64,000 nucleotides of DNA from Bimuria novae-zelandiae CBS 107.79 (taxonomy: Eukaryota; Ascomycota; Dothideomycetes; Pleosporales; Didymosphaeriaceae). The stretch is taken from NCBI GenBank assembly GCA_010015655.1, contig ML976664.1:948013-1012012 (forward strand), written 5' to 3'. A program made the translations under genes and the position numbers. The notes under the pieces were generated by a model. It made no database searches. It saw only the letters and a list, made by a program, of their open reading frames with translations, and was not told the origin of the DNA. Positions 23,485 to 35,932 of the stretch are shown one piece after another (within the stretch, counting starts at the first letter, position 1; each line of letters begins with the position of its first letter).

Positions 23485-24452
23485 ATGGCCACCCAAGCCC
23501 ACTGCGCCTACAGCTTCGAGACACTATCTGCCAACCTAGAGAACCGTGCAGCACTGAACCTGCGACAAGTTCAAGAGCTATGGAAGAAGTACAACGCCGA
23601 CCCTAACGCACCAGAGGATGATGCAGCGGAAGACGAAGACCTCGGCGAGCACACCACATCCGCAAGCCCGCCCACGGATGGATCATCCTACCGCCCTGCA
23701 GCAATCTCGCGCCTCCTCGCGCCCTCACCCGCGAGCACAAGTTCATCGAGTGTGCAAAGCGCAAGCTCCACGCCCAGCGGCGTGAGCGAGGCAAGCTCAG
23801 CAACGAGCAAGAGCAGTAGCCGCAGCAGCTTCTTTTCCTCGGGCAAGCGCGCGCAGAAAGAAGAGAGCGAGATGGCAACCCCGTTGTTCGTGACATGGAA
23901 CGTGATAGAGAGGTCGAACGGGACAAGGTTATCTGAGAAGAGACTACGCGGCTGCATCGGAACGTTTGAGGCGCAGGAGCTGGACCGAGGGCTGCGACAG
24001 TACGCCATCATATCGTGAGTCTCACTGCGTGACCTGTCTGCTCGATTCGCTGTTGCTAACTTGTGAGTAGTGCTCTAGAAGATACCCGCTTCAACCCCAT
24101 CACGGCGAAGGAACTCCCCACTCTCGAATGCGGCGTCACGCTTCTCACCAACTTCGAACCCATCTCCGACTCGATGGATTGGGAGGTTGGCAAGCACGGT
24201 CTTCGCATATCGCTTACATACCACGGCCGCCGCTACGGGTCTACATATTTGCCTGACGTGGCGAAAGAGCAGGGCTGGACGAAGGAAGAAACTCTGGTAA
24301 GCCTCATGCGGAAAGCAGGGTGGAACGGGCGTAAGGACGAGTGGAGGAAGGTCGAGCTGAGTGTCGTGCGGTATCAGGGTCAACAAGTCAGGCTGGGATA
24401 TCGCGAGTGGTCGGAGTGGAGGGAGTGGGTTGAGGCCGGGATGGAGGGGTAG
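23485..24452 (+). CDS. AMMECR1-domain protein
   Basis: Exons 23485-24014 and 24071-24452 (56-nt intron: GTGAGT donor, GCTAAC branch, GTAG end), 303 aa. The family is conserved from archaea to humans and its biochemical role is unresolved. Family marks: N-terminal AHCAYSFETLSANLENR, the signature LRGCIGTF (about 154-161), YAIISALEDTRFNPI across the splice, and EPISDSMDWEVGKHGLRI. An in-frame upstream leader starts without ATG, so 23485 is the start. A Ser-rich, low-complexity insert of about 65 residues (58-125) separates the N-terminal helix from the core; AMMECR1 proteins are often shorter there. Cytosolic or nuclear location is expected, since there is no signal peptide. Confidence 0.9.
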
Positions 24453-25651
24453 AAGTACTTCCAACATGCAAGACAATTGATGCTATGGTGGAACCAGGTG
24501 AAGATATCCACGACCTAGTGAGGCGTCGTGAATCCGATGTCTCGCCTCAGGTCATAGGTTGGGCATATGGAATAGAGGCCCTGCTGACAGGTGCCTCTGA
24601 GTGGGTGCGCAATATCACTTCTTCATAGGACGGTGCTCCTTGGACTCGCAAAATGAAGATTTGCGCCTTCGCCGATTGTAGGTCTCCCCCTCAGTATACC
24701 CCAACACCGATCCGCAAGCGGACAAGCTGGTGGAATGCGCCTTCAACCACGCCGCCCTGCCACCAATTCCGACCCCTGCCCCCTTCCATACGCAGGACCA
24801 CCCTCCTAGCACACACGTATAAAACGCACCTCCCCCTCCTCGTACATACGAAGAGCTACATCTGGAAGTGTGTTTAATAGCACGCTCTTGCTCAATCACC
24901 CGTCTCCACGATTGGGTGGTAGAGACAGCGCGCTTTGAAGCAAACAACCATTTGGTGCTTTTATGTTGAGCACCGCTATTATATTCGATCCAAGTGTTTG
25001 TGGGTTATTATACATTCTGCGAGTAGAGTGCATGCCTCGCGAGACTGCATGCTGTTGCTTTCATTGAGGAGAGGCCGTGGGAGGTAGCGTAGAAGGTGGG
25101 AGGCGTGGGCCTGTGTTTCGCTGGAGCGATGAGGGTGAAGCTACCCTTGTAATTAGTCTTTTGATTGATCTAGCGCCTACACACGCTTTTGTTGTTTGAG
25201 CGTGCAGGTGGTAGCGCTGCTTGTGTGATGTGCCGGTACTCAATTATATGTAGAACGTAAAAGCGGGTCCCTTTGTACACGAGTAGAAGCATAGTGTACA
25301 TGCCAATGATATATTAGATTGTAACGTTCCTATATCCTATACCTCCATCACACTCCCATACATCACCGGACCTCGATACTCGCCCCTGCCCCCGCCCTCG
25401 GCCCCGCAGCGCACTCCTGTAAAACCCTCTGTACGTACCTTTACGGGTGGGCCAACACCTCCCACCGATGACGCGCCGTTTATCGCAGCTCGACTCCTAC
25501 CCATCCGGCTTACTGAGATGGGAGGCGCGATGACCGCGATAGATGGTAAACGTCTGGTTGCGGGGAGGTGTTGCGCTTTTATGTATGAGCGCGTAGTTGG
25601 CGTACTGTGCGAAATACATAGAACATTAATGTATCCATTAAATTACATCGC
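24453..25651. other. Intergenic, left flank of the HET/LINE block
   Basis: No gene seen. Unique DNA that becomes AT-richer toward 25650, ending at the TA (25652-25653) beside the inverted-repeat element. Confidence 0.5.
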
Positions 25652-25659
25652 TATAGTGG

Positions 25660-25671
25660 TGACCGGTATTG
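25660..25671. repeat. 12-bp target duplication of left LINE (3' side)
   Basis: TGACCGGTATTG, identical to 31110-31121 at the other end of the LINE. The next base on each side differs, so the duplication is 12 bp. It lies 6 bases inside the left end of the inverted-repeat element. Confidence 0.85.
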
Positions 25672-28600
25672 ATTGATTGATTGATTGATTTATTACGCCC
25701 GGCTCACTCGCCTAAAGGGCCTTTTTACGCTAACTACATACCAGAGCTTATAGTAGTGACCTAACTCCCTCTAGCCCCTATAGATAATCATCCTCGTGTC
25801 TATTTATCCTAACTCTGTATATTTAGAGTCCCTCCTAAGTAGTTAGTAGCAAGTTGTCTTAGGGCTGTTCCCCTAAGTGTTTAGTGTCCCTTCTTCGGCA
25901 AATAAAGCAGAACCTGCTAAGTAAGAGGGTTAGTCTTTTCCTCCTACGTTCTACTTACTATTTCTAGGCGTTTTATTGCTATCGCGTATTAAATTATCGC
26001 TTTTACTGCCTTTATGCTTGGTGTCTATGTCTTCGCTAGATCTGTCTTTGCTCTCCCTCTAAAATAAAATAAGAGGCTTCCCCTTAGCGTGTCTAATTAC
26101 TTTAGTATTTATTCCCTAAGCGTGTCCTATTACGCGCATTAAAAGAGGAAGTGCTTAGGTATTTCTATGTAGTTACACGCACATGCCCTAGAATCTACTA
26201 CTCTAATCTGGTAGAGATATGCGTTTAGCCGTATTATCCCTATGCGTAGCTATGCTAACACGGTCGCTTCTTGTCTACTAAGGTTGTCGTATAACTTGCG
26301 GGTATGTTATCCTAGTAGTGCTACATCTATCCGCTTACTATATGCACCTGTGCCATCTAGTAGAGTTCTTTTTACTTGTGCTTTTGCCATTATCGTGTTA
26401 ATAATGGTTGATTTAGCTTAAAGCTACTATATAGGTGGCGTACTGCCCTCCTGCGTAGTCCTCTTTACCGCTTTTTTCGCTTTGTCTGTAAGAGCGTTGC
26501 TGCATTTTACTGTGATCTATATAAGATCTACTTTGTTTTCTAGCATCTCTAGGTCCTGGATTGTGCGGTAGATTCTTTGGATAATATGTTGTCCTAACTG
26601 TCTCTTTGGCTGGCGAACCACCTAAAGGGCGGCCAGGTTTCTTGTAAGGATTACGATTCGCCTTTAGTGCGGTTTCCCTAGAGCCTCTAGCGCTCCTGTA
26701 ATAGCAAATAGTTCTACTATATACGGGTTCTACTCTTCCCTTGGGCCTAGGATAGCAGAGCTAGTGCGGGGTTTATTTATCCTGTTGTCCTGGGTGTCCA
26801 GTGTCACCCACCCTACTCCGACGTTGCCACGGCGCGCCGACGTGCTGGTTGCAATCTTTATTCTGTCCTCTTAGTGTACTAGTGCTATGGCCTTCTCTAA
26901 GTCTAGCTCTGCCATTGTCGTGATGCGTTTGCTCCACGGGCTAATTACATATGGCATAATTATTTTCATGTGGCTAGTGTCTATATCTTCATGCGCTAAG
27001 GCTATTATCTAGAGGGGTAAAATAAACCTTATAAATGGCTTAAAACGTAACTATGTTAGCGGGTTCGTCCTAGGCAGGGAGTAGATGTTGACCTAAAGCT
27101 TTATTGCTTTGTAGCTGTGCCGTTTTATCACTGCATGTATGCCTGCTTTGGCCTCTACGATTGCTATAGCTATTGTCTAAAAGTAGCCAATAATGGCCTT
27201 TGTACCTATCCTCTGGATATTCTGGAATGCTAAGGGGGTATGCTTGGCTACGTGCTGCCATACACAAGATGCGTAGTCTACGATTGGTTCCACCGTGGCT
27301 CTGAACAGCTGTCGAGCTGTCTGAGGTAATAGGTTCTTTAACCAGGAAAGTGCTATTGCTGCTTTTAGTCCTTGCGTTGCTGCTCTTGCCACATGCTTCT
27401 TGTATTAGAGCTCTATATCTATAATAACCCCTAGTATCTTTGCCTCGTCTGCTAGCTTAACTTCTTAGCCTTTTACTTTAATTAGTTAGGTGCAGGTCCG
27501 CCCCTTGTTCCGTGTAAAGTATATTAGCGTCGTTTTATCTACCTTAAAGGTTACACTACTCCGCTTTTCCTAGCTGCTCGCGTGGCTAATAATCTTTTAG
27601 AGCCCCTTGTAGTTGTCTGCGGCTAAGTGACCTGTTACCTATACGCTAAAGTTATCTATAAATGCGATTAACCCCTTATCCCTGTTAATCTGGCCCTGGA
27701 CGAGATCGGCGTTAAAGAAGAGAAAGAGGATAGGCAATAGTAGTAAGCCCTACGGTAGCCCTGCCTGTGGCAGGTCTCTCTTCTCTAACGATAGTCTATT
27801 TATTATAATGTTCGCTGTTCGCTCCGAGTAGAAGGCGTCCACCTAACGCGTTAGAATTTAGGGGATCCCTCTAGCGCGTAGCCTTTGTATTAGCCTGTCT
27901 TTGCACACACCATTGTATGCACCTTTAATATCGAAGCTAATAAGGCTAAGCACCTTTCGCTGCCTCTATGCTTAATATATGTGCTCCTGCAGCACTAGTA
28001 GCGCTTGTTTGGCTAAACGCTTCTTTCTGGCCCCAAAGTGGTTCGTGGGGAGGAGGCCATGCTCCTCCACCATGTACGATATCCTTTCTACGAGCACCGC
28101 TTCTATTATCTTTCCTAGTGTTAATAGTAGTAAGATTAGTCGCCACGCCTTTACTTTAGTGTAGTCGTCTTTCCTAGGCTTTTTTAGGGGGATAATCCTG
28201 GCGTTTAACCACTGAGTTGGTAGTTGACCCTTATTAATGGACGTTTGGAACAGGCGTAGTACGTCCTATTTCACTACTAGCCATATTTGTTTCCATACTC
28301 CCGCTAGTAGACCGTCTTTGCTAGGCGCTTTTTATAGTTTTGCCTCGTTTACTGCCCGTTCTATCTCTTCTACGTTTAGCGGTGGCATAGGTAGTTATCT
28401 TCTTTAGTGTCTCTCTCCCTCCTCCTTAATCATTTCTAGTAGTGGTAGAAAAAAGACAGAGAGCATCTCCTCCGCTTGCTCTTACGGTCCCTCAGTTATA
28501 GTCCTATCTTCCCTAGTTAGGGGCGGGGTTTTGCCGAATTCTGCCTTTTTGTCTGGTTGGAGGTATTAGGCGGCTTTCTATATATTGCCGTCTTCTGTAA

Positions 28601-31109
28601 GGAAGTTATCCTAATGGGACTTTCGCTATCGCCGTGCTATATTGTAAAACTGTTTTACCGCCTCTTTTGCTTTCTCTTCCGTGGCTAGGTTAAGTCGGCC
28701 AGCCCAACGTTGCGCCCTCGCCTGGTTTCTCTAATACGTGTGTACCCTTTGTAGCTAGGTTAGATCCGACGTCCACCACCTTCTTATGTACGGTAATAGC
28801 TTTGCTATTAGGGTGAGGCTGTAGACCGCCTCGAGTACTGCCTCTATTAGATGGTCTGCCTAATGTTAAGTATCCCCTATTACTAGTTTAGTAAGTAGTG
28901 TCCTTGTAATCTTTTGTCTTATCTCTTCCTATAGTGCGTTCTTGAAAAGGAGCCTCCCCTCGTCTCTTTGAGGCGGTGTGTTCACGTTAAATGTCGTCTC
29001 AATCGCGCTGTAATCGGACCCATGGTCGGTCCCGTATATTCTACATCGCACTAGGTCCTCTACCAGTTCTGTAGAAGCAAGCACTAGGTTAATCGTGCTC
29101 TCTTGGTCCCTATAGTGCCAAGTCTTTGTGCCGCGCGGAAGTAGGCTTTGCAGGTAATTACTGTCTATTAAATTAATAATTAGGTCTACCTCTTCCCTTC
29201 GATGTGTAATTACATTGTCTCCTCCCTATAATGCGTCGTGCTAGTTGAAGTCGCTAACTAGTATCACATCTGTGCGCGTCCGTATACGATTTCGTTGTTA
29301 CTGGATTAGGGCATGGAGCGTGCTAATAGAGTCTGCCAGCGCTCGTGCATTCGTGCCCTCTACGTACACCGACACGACTAAGAGGTGTCTGTTATAGAGC
29401 CGTAGTACCGCTGCCGTGAGATCTGATAAGTTTACTGCCACCTGTTCGGCCTTAATATCTCTTCTAATCTACATTATGCTCCGAATTGGCCATTTGCCCT
29501 CTTTTTGTGTTGTTGGTATAAGCTTTATCTAGTTTAGGTGTCCTATAGGGGTCGTGAGTAGTCCGCCTTCCTTATTCTGTTATGTGTGGGGCTCCGCAAT
29601 CGCTAGCACACTATATTGCTGCAGTTGTTCGTTGTTTATTATACTATGCTATACCACTCTCCGCTTTCCTACATTAAGCTGGAAGATCTGGAGCGGTCTA
29701 TTTATTATGGCTAGGGTGTAGTATCTGGCAGTTCTTCGAGAAGGATTCGTGGGGCCCTCCGCAAGGTATACACTTTAGAATTTCGAATTAATATTCTCTA
29801 TAGTAATAACCTGGCACTGCGCACCTCGCGCAGGTCTGTTACTCTGTGTATATAAAGGCCTTATGTCCTAGTTGCTGACATTTATAGCATTGCACATGGC
29901 CCACATGGGGCTTGAACTCCCTAGTGTATGCTAATTCTCCGTTAATATAGAAATATTGTCCTTAGAGGAGCCGCGCCGCTTCGCTACTTCTCTTTACGTA
30001 TATAACTATAGATCCGTATGCCTTGCCTAAGTTCTTTTTACTTAGCTAGTTTATCTTTTTAATCTGCACCTTGTTCTCCTCCCCTAAGGCTTACGCAGCC
30101 TCTTATTGTACTTTATTGCGCTTGTTTAAGACTGTAGTGCGATTCGCGTTATCTATCTATACTAGGTATAGTTAATCGCGGAGGATTCTTGCGCCCCTTA
30201 TAGTAGTTTTCTATGCTGCTTCCTTAACCTCCCTTAACTCCTCCTTACTCCTACACGAAATTCTAATCCTATTAGTATTCCTAGAGTCTTTTACTACTAC
30301 TACGCACCGCTATTTTTCTTTACCCTTAATTATCTTAATCTCTCGCTCGATAGCTTCCTAGATCCTCCCTATCTAAGCCTCTTGTCTATTTGTCTCCTCT
30401 ACTCTAGAGGTGTCTATCGTGCAGTAGGGCATGTTAGTTATTATTATTAGTGTTGCTATTCTAGAAAGGGTACGCAGGTTACTAAGTTAATTACTTAGTA
30501 GCGTGCGTGCTACGTCTGCATAAGATAGTAAACTATTAGTTGCTATCTAGGTTCTTAACTCGCCTAAAAGTTCTAATAGTTAGGCCCTAGCATCTATAAG
30601 CTATGCCTTAGTGTTAGCTAACTCCCTTATTATCTCTTTAACTACTATCTTAAGCTCTTAGTTGTCCGCTTTTAGTGCTAAATTATCTACCCTAAGGTCT
30701 TCTAAAGCGCCTAGTATCGCTGCTAGCGTTCTCTCTAGGTTTTAGCCTTTAACTTTACGCGCCCTTATGTGCTCTGCGTTTTTATTTACCGCCTTACCCC
30801 TAACTAGTCCTTTAGGTATCCTTCTTATATAGTTTAGTTGTGGGGCCCTAGGCGGCTTAAGGTTAACGTAATTATCTTTATCTACGTAACTAGACTTATT
30901 TAAATCGCTTTCGTGCTGCGCGTTCTTGTAGTAAAGTTTAGTAGCTTTTATAGTTTTCCTGCGTATTTAGGCTAATTAGCGCGTCGCGCGCGCGTTACTC
31001 TCCCCTGTCTCTATTACGCTTCCCTCCCTTATTTGAAAATTCCCTCCTCTTTCTCCACAAATTGAGTTCTCGCTGTTTTCTCTCACACCCGAAATCGGTT
31101 CTCTCTCTC
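25672..31109 (-). mobile_element. Tad-type LINE, RIP-degraded, left copy (5438 bp)
   Basis: Minus-strand non-LTR retrotransposon with 3' tail of ATCA repeats at 25672-25691 and 12-bp duplication TGACCGGTATTG on both sides (25660-25671, 31110-31121). Remnants in order: CCHC knuckle CYKCQQLGHKAF (about 29870-29900), AP-endonuclease (SDH motif near 29010-29025, now SDY), reverse transcriptase (FIDD near 27650, now FIDN), a thumb-type ALSWLKNLLPQTARQL segment (27300-27370) and an RNase H region. His to Tyr and Asp to Asn are the C-to-T and G-to-A changes of RIP; stops are frequent. Domain order matches the Tad1 clade. Nonfunctional. Confidence 0.88.
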
Positions 31110-31121
31110 TGACCGGTATTG
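31110..31121. repeat. 12-bp target duplication of left LINE (5' side)
   Basis: Identical to 25660-25671. Its continuation GTTTCCGGTT matches, inverted, the sequence outside the right LINE. Confidence 0.85.
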
Positions 31122-31376
31122 GTTTCCGGTTCTAGCACTTCGGTTATTCTTAACGCATGGCCACTTCAACGTGCGCTTGCCAAAGTAGTCTTAGCGCTCC
31201 ATGGCCCCTTATGTGGCTAAGCAAGTGGCAGTAACGTTATCTATAAAATGTGCAATGTTACTGTACCTCCCCCTTCGTGGCGAAAAACACCTCTGTCCTA
31301 AAAGAAACGATAGAGGCTTTACATATTTAATAACGTTAATATACATTATTACTATTTCTCGTAAACAAATTTAACC

Positions 31377-33236
31377 TTACTGCAGCCTGAAAATATCGCC
31401 CACATCTTTGCGTTCTAAAATGTCGCTAATAGCCTCACCATCCATTATTCCATGCACATAACTAATAACCTAGTTAGTGATTAAAATAGTACGCAGTGAT
31501 GTGGCAGCTCACCATTCCCCCACCATTGTATAGTAGTCTTGACTTTGGTTATCGATACGCCTCAGTACGTAGGGCACCTCTCCGCCTAGCAATATGCAGA
31601 TTAGGTCCCCTTTGGAAGCGGTTGGTGGCAGTAAGCAGAAACGACCCTTCCTAGTTATACAAAATCTTCGTCCGTTTAAGCAAAGTTGTCGATTCTCCAT
31701 AGCTTGCAACAACTCTTGCTCCTCCTTCGCGTTTTTGGGTGGGATGTATTGTATTTCTGGTAGGAGTCGCTGTGCTGGGTTCCATCCAGCATTTTCCTTG
31801 AAATGGAGCCCTTCGATCTGTCGGTCGGTCAAAATTGTTCTCCAAAATGCATTCTCTCTATCAGTACGCGATTGATACGTTTTAAGTTGAGTATCCATTG
31901 CCATTTTCTTCCAGTGGGAAAGGATCGGTTCGGTTGCGCGGCCAGCAAGAACGATGTCATCGGAAAAGGGGAAGATACGTCCGCATTGGCTGACCACGTC
32001 AGACAAACGGCCTCGGAGAATAAGCGTACGATGATCATCTTCAAACTGAATAGTAGATAATGGTCTTGACCGGTCTTGCCCAGCCGCAAAGAATACTCGC
32101 TGCGTCTCTCCTCGAACTGGGTTGGGCAAAAAGGATGAGATTGGTGTTATAGCTCTCGGACCAAAATCGGGAACCCAAGATGGAAGGCATAGCTTATTAG
32201 GCTCATAGCACTCTCCAGTCATCCAGCGAAACCAGTCTAGACCTCTGTCTTCCAACAGACACGAGGAGAAGAATGACACGTATATCTCCTTAGGTGATTT
32301 ACTATAGTTGACCTGAACTCCGTGGTCACTAAGAAGACCTAAGAGGCCATAAATCTTGTCCCTAGGATTGGTTACCGATCGGTATTTGAATGACCATAGC
32401 AAATTTGACAATTCGAATGACTGAGGCACGGAGGAGTTAGTTCGAATTGCCAGACGCAGTCTCGCTAATGCCTCTGAAAAGCCAGAGACGAGCATGCCAA
32501 GGGTACGAAGCGCAGTTATTTGAAGTCTGCTGAGGTTCCTGTAATGCGACGTATGTCCAACATCCATCCATGCTATAATGAAGACATGGAATGTGGACCA
32601 ACGAATATGGCGAGAACCGCACACAACGAGGACATCCGGAGCCAGTGCCACTTCTTGGATTATCCACATCCTTTGCCACCAGGGACGGGAGAACAGGTGG
32701 ACAAGGGACATCATTCGCCGAAGAAACCCGTAATTTTCAAGGTAGAATAGCCAGATGGACTCGGTGTCAAATTTAGCAACCTCAGTCAAGTATGGAATGA
32801 AATCAAGAGCTATCCCACTGTCAAACGTCTCTTCACCAAGCCAAGCAATCACCCGTTCTGCTCTGGTATATATCTTTCTCATGAGAGGCACTTGAACGCT
32901 TTTCTCGTCTGCGCTGTTTTGGTCAATGCATATCGCATCAATCCAAATGATTCTTGTGCTTCGAGGTTGTCGCAGGCGACGCAACGCGTCTCGAAGGTTT
33001 GGTCGGATGTGAAAGGGTAAACCATCCAATGATATCCGGCATGCACTCTTCTCATCGCCCCACGTATATGATAGAGCTTCGTATGGCGGTGCCGAGTCTA
33101 ACTGATAGTCCCGCAACCTGCAATGAATATCGGCGTATAGACTGTGTCCAGAAATGAGCTCTAGCAACCTGAAACTATTAAATTGCAGAGGGTTGTATTC
33201 GAAACCACGTCGGCGCCGTTTTTGACTTGGCGACAT
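31377..33236 (-). CDS. HET-domain protein (heterokaryon incompatibility type)
   Basis: Exons 33236-31513 and 31461-31377, with a 51-nt intron (GTGAGC donor, CTAAC branch, TTAG end), 602 aa. HET proteins trigger cell death or growth arrest when unlike fungal strains fuse. Signature blocks: YEALSYTWGD (52-61), WIDAICIDQ (98-106), the VIAWLGEETF block, and RPWWQRMWIIQEV (184-196), then NPRDKIYGLLGL and LPSWVPDF. Without the second exon the protein ends at VGEW; splicing restores the common HET C-terminus GECYVHGIMDGEA, which supports the intron. No WD40, ankyrin or NACHT partner domain. The frame is intact and not RIP-skewed although heavily RIP-mutated LINEs lie within 400 bp on both sides. It sits at the centre of the inverted-repeat element. 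Confidence 0.93.
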
Positions 33237-33442
33237 GTTTACGCGAGGAACTTATTCATGAATTCCCGAACCCGGACTGGAAGGGCCGCTGGTGAGGGTC
33301 GTGGTGGCATCCTACTAATTCTTCGTTAAAACACGTTGCATATTTCATGGTGTGGGGCCCACAAAGAGCTAAGACTAATGTAGTAAGCGCACGTTGAAGT
33401 GGCCGTGCGCTGAGAATAACCCGAAGTGCTGGAACCGGAAAC

Positions 33443-33454
33443 CGATACCGGTCA
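33443..33454. repeat. 12-bp target duplication of right LINE (5' side)
   Basis: CGATACCGGTCA, identical to 39605-39616 and, apart from one transition, the reverse complement of the left LINE's duplication. Both LINEs therefore sit in the same site. Confidence 0.85.
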
Positions 33455-35547
33455 ATAGGACAGAGAGGGATTTCGGTCAGGAGAGAGGATTTCGTCAGAC
33501 TGGCCAGAGAAAACAGCGAGAACTCAATTTGTGGAGAAAGAGGAGGGAATTTTCAAATAAGGGAGGGAAGCGTAATAGAGACAGGGGAGAGTGACGCGCA
33601 CGCGACGCGCTAATTAGCCTAAACGCGTAAGAAAACTATAAAAGCTACTAAACTTCACCACGAGAACGCGTAGCATAAAAGCGATTTAAATAAGTCTAGT
33701 TACGTAGATAAAAATAATTACGTTAACCTTAAGCCGCCTAGGGCCCTATAATTAAACTATACAAGAAGGATACCTAAAGGACTAGTTAAAGGTAAGGCGG
33801 CGAATAAAAACGTGGAGCACACGAGGGCGCGTAGAGTTAAAGGCTAAAACCTAAAGAGAACGCTAGTAGCGATACTAGGCGCTTTAAAAGACCTTAGGGC
33901 AGATAATTTAGTACTAAAAGCAGATAACTAAGAGCTTAAGATAGTAGTTAAAGAGATAACAAGGGAGTTAGCTAACACTAAGGTATAGCTTACAAATGCT
34001 AGGGCCTAACTATTAGAACTTTTAGGCGAGTTAAGAACCTAAATAATAACTAATAGTTTACTATCCTATGCAGACGTAGCACGCACGCCACTAAGTAGTT
34101 AACTTAGTAACCTACGTACCCTCTCTAGAATAGTAATACTAATAATAATAACTAACATGCCCTACTACACGATAGACACCTCTAGAGTAGAGGAGACAGA
34201 TAGATAAGAGGCTTAGATAGGAAGGATCCGGGAAGCTATTAAGCGAGAGATTAAAACAATTAAGGGTAAAGAAAAATAACGGTGCGCAGTAATAGTAAAA
34301 GACTTTAGAAATACTAATAAGATTAGAATTTCGTGCAGGAGTAAGGAGGAGTTAAGGGAGGTTAAGGAAGTAGTATAGAAAACTGCTATAAGGGGCGCAA
34401 GAATCCTCCGCGATTAACTATACCTAGTACGGATAGACAACGCGAATCGCACTGCAGTCTTAAATAAGCGCGATAAAGTATAATAAGAGGCTACGTAAGC
34501 CTTAGGGGAGGAGAATAAGGTGCAGATCGAAAAAATAAACTAGCTAAGTAAAAAGAACTCAGGCAAGGCATACAGATTTATAGTTATATATGTAAAGAGA
34601 AGCAGCGAAGCGGCGCGGCTCCTCTAAGGATAATATTTCCACATTAATAGAGAATTAGCATACACCAGGGAGTTTAAGCCCCACGTAGGCCATGTGCAAT
34701 GCTATAAATATTAATAACTAGGACATAAGGCCTTTGCATGCACAGGGCAATAGACCTACGTAAGATACGTAGTGCCAGGTTACTACTACAAAGAATATTA
34801 ATCTAAAATCCTAAAGTGTATACCTTGCGGAGGACCCTACGAATCCTTCTCAAAGAACTGCCAGATACTACACCCTAGCCGTAATGAATAGACCGCTCTA
34901 GATCTTCTAGCTTAATGTAGGAAAGCGGAGAGTGGTACAGCATAGTATAATAAATAATAAATAACTGTAGCAATATAGTGTGCTAGCGATTGCGGAGCCC
35001 CACACACAACGGAATAAGGAAGGCGGACTACTCACGACCCCTATAGGACACCTAAACTAGATAAAGCTCATACTAACAACATAAAAAGAGGGTAAATGGC
35101 CAATTCGGAGCATAATATAGATTAGAAGAGATATTAAGGCCAAACAGGTGGCAGTAAACTTATTAGACCTTACGGCAGCGGTACTACGGCCCCATGATAG
35201 ACACCTCTTAGTCGTGTCGGTGTACGTAGAGGGCACGAATGCACGAGCGCTGGCAGACTCTATTAGCACGCTCCATGCCCTAATCTAGTAACAACGAAAT
35301 CGTATACGGACGCGCATAGATGTAATACTAGTTGGCGACTTCAACCAGCACGACGCATTATAGGGAGGAGATAATGTAATCGCACATCGAAGGGGAGAGG
35401 CAGACCTAATTATTAATTTAATAGATAGTAATTACCTGTAAAGCCTACTTCCGCGCGGCACAAAGACTTGGCACCACAGGGACTAAGAGAGCACGATTGA
35501 CCTAGTGCTTGCTTCTACAGAACTGGCAGAGGACCTAGTGCGATGTA

Positions 35548-35932
35548 GTAGTAGTAGTAGTAGTAGTATTGGTTTTACGTCCTATGTAACCTCCCAGGGG
35601 GTATGTAGACGTGCCCTGCACTTAGTAAGTGCCACTCATGCTAGTGCTACCGCTACTATAGGAGCGGCCTCTCTTACTGCTGTCCCTCTCCAGATAGGGG
35701 CGACTCAGCTGTTTAATCTGGCCTTTGTGTGACAATAGTGGGAAAAGGGGTGGCCTTCTAGCTGCCCCCAGTCCTGTACAGAAGCATGCCAAGACTTATT
35801 AGAGGTAAGGAAAGATATATACACGCATATAGGTATATAAAAGAGAGAGCTAAGTCTCATATAGTAGATACCCTAGCAAGTTATAAGCAGGTAGCGTATT
35901 TACTTCGCCTAAAGCGAGGGTTTGCGTCCGCT
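35548..35932 (-). mobile_element. SINE-like retroposon insertion (385 bp) in the right LINE
   Basis: Absent from the left LINE at the same point. Flanked by CTAGTGCGATGTA (35535-35547) and CTAGTGCGATATA (35933-35945), a 13-bp duplication with one transition. The insert begins with about seven TAG units, which on the minus strand would be a CTA-repeat 3' tail, so it was probably retroposed in minus orientation. One half is moderate GC, the other AT-rich. I see no clear RNA polymerase III A/B boxes and no open frame of note. It could also be a truncated non-LTR element. Confidence 0.55.

Noticed and set aside
25670..25691. TTGA tandem repeat as an independent microsatellite
   Set aside because: It is the 3' tail of the minus-strand LINE; the inverted copy has the matching tail at 39590-39604.
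27946..28164. Short open frames on both strands inside the left LINE
   Set aside because: Fragments of a RIP-mutated reverse transcriptase or its antisense, not separate genes.
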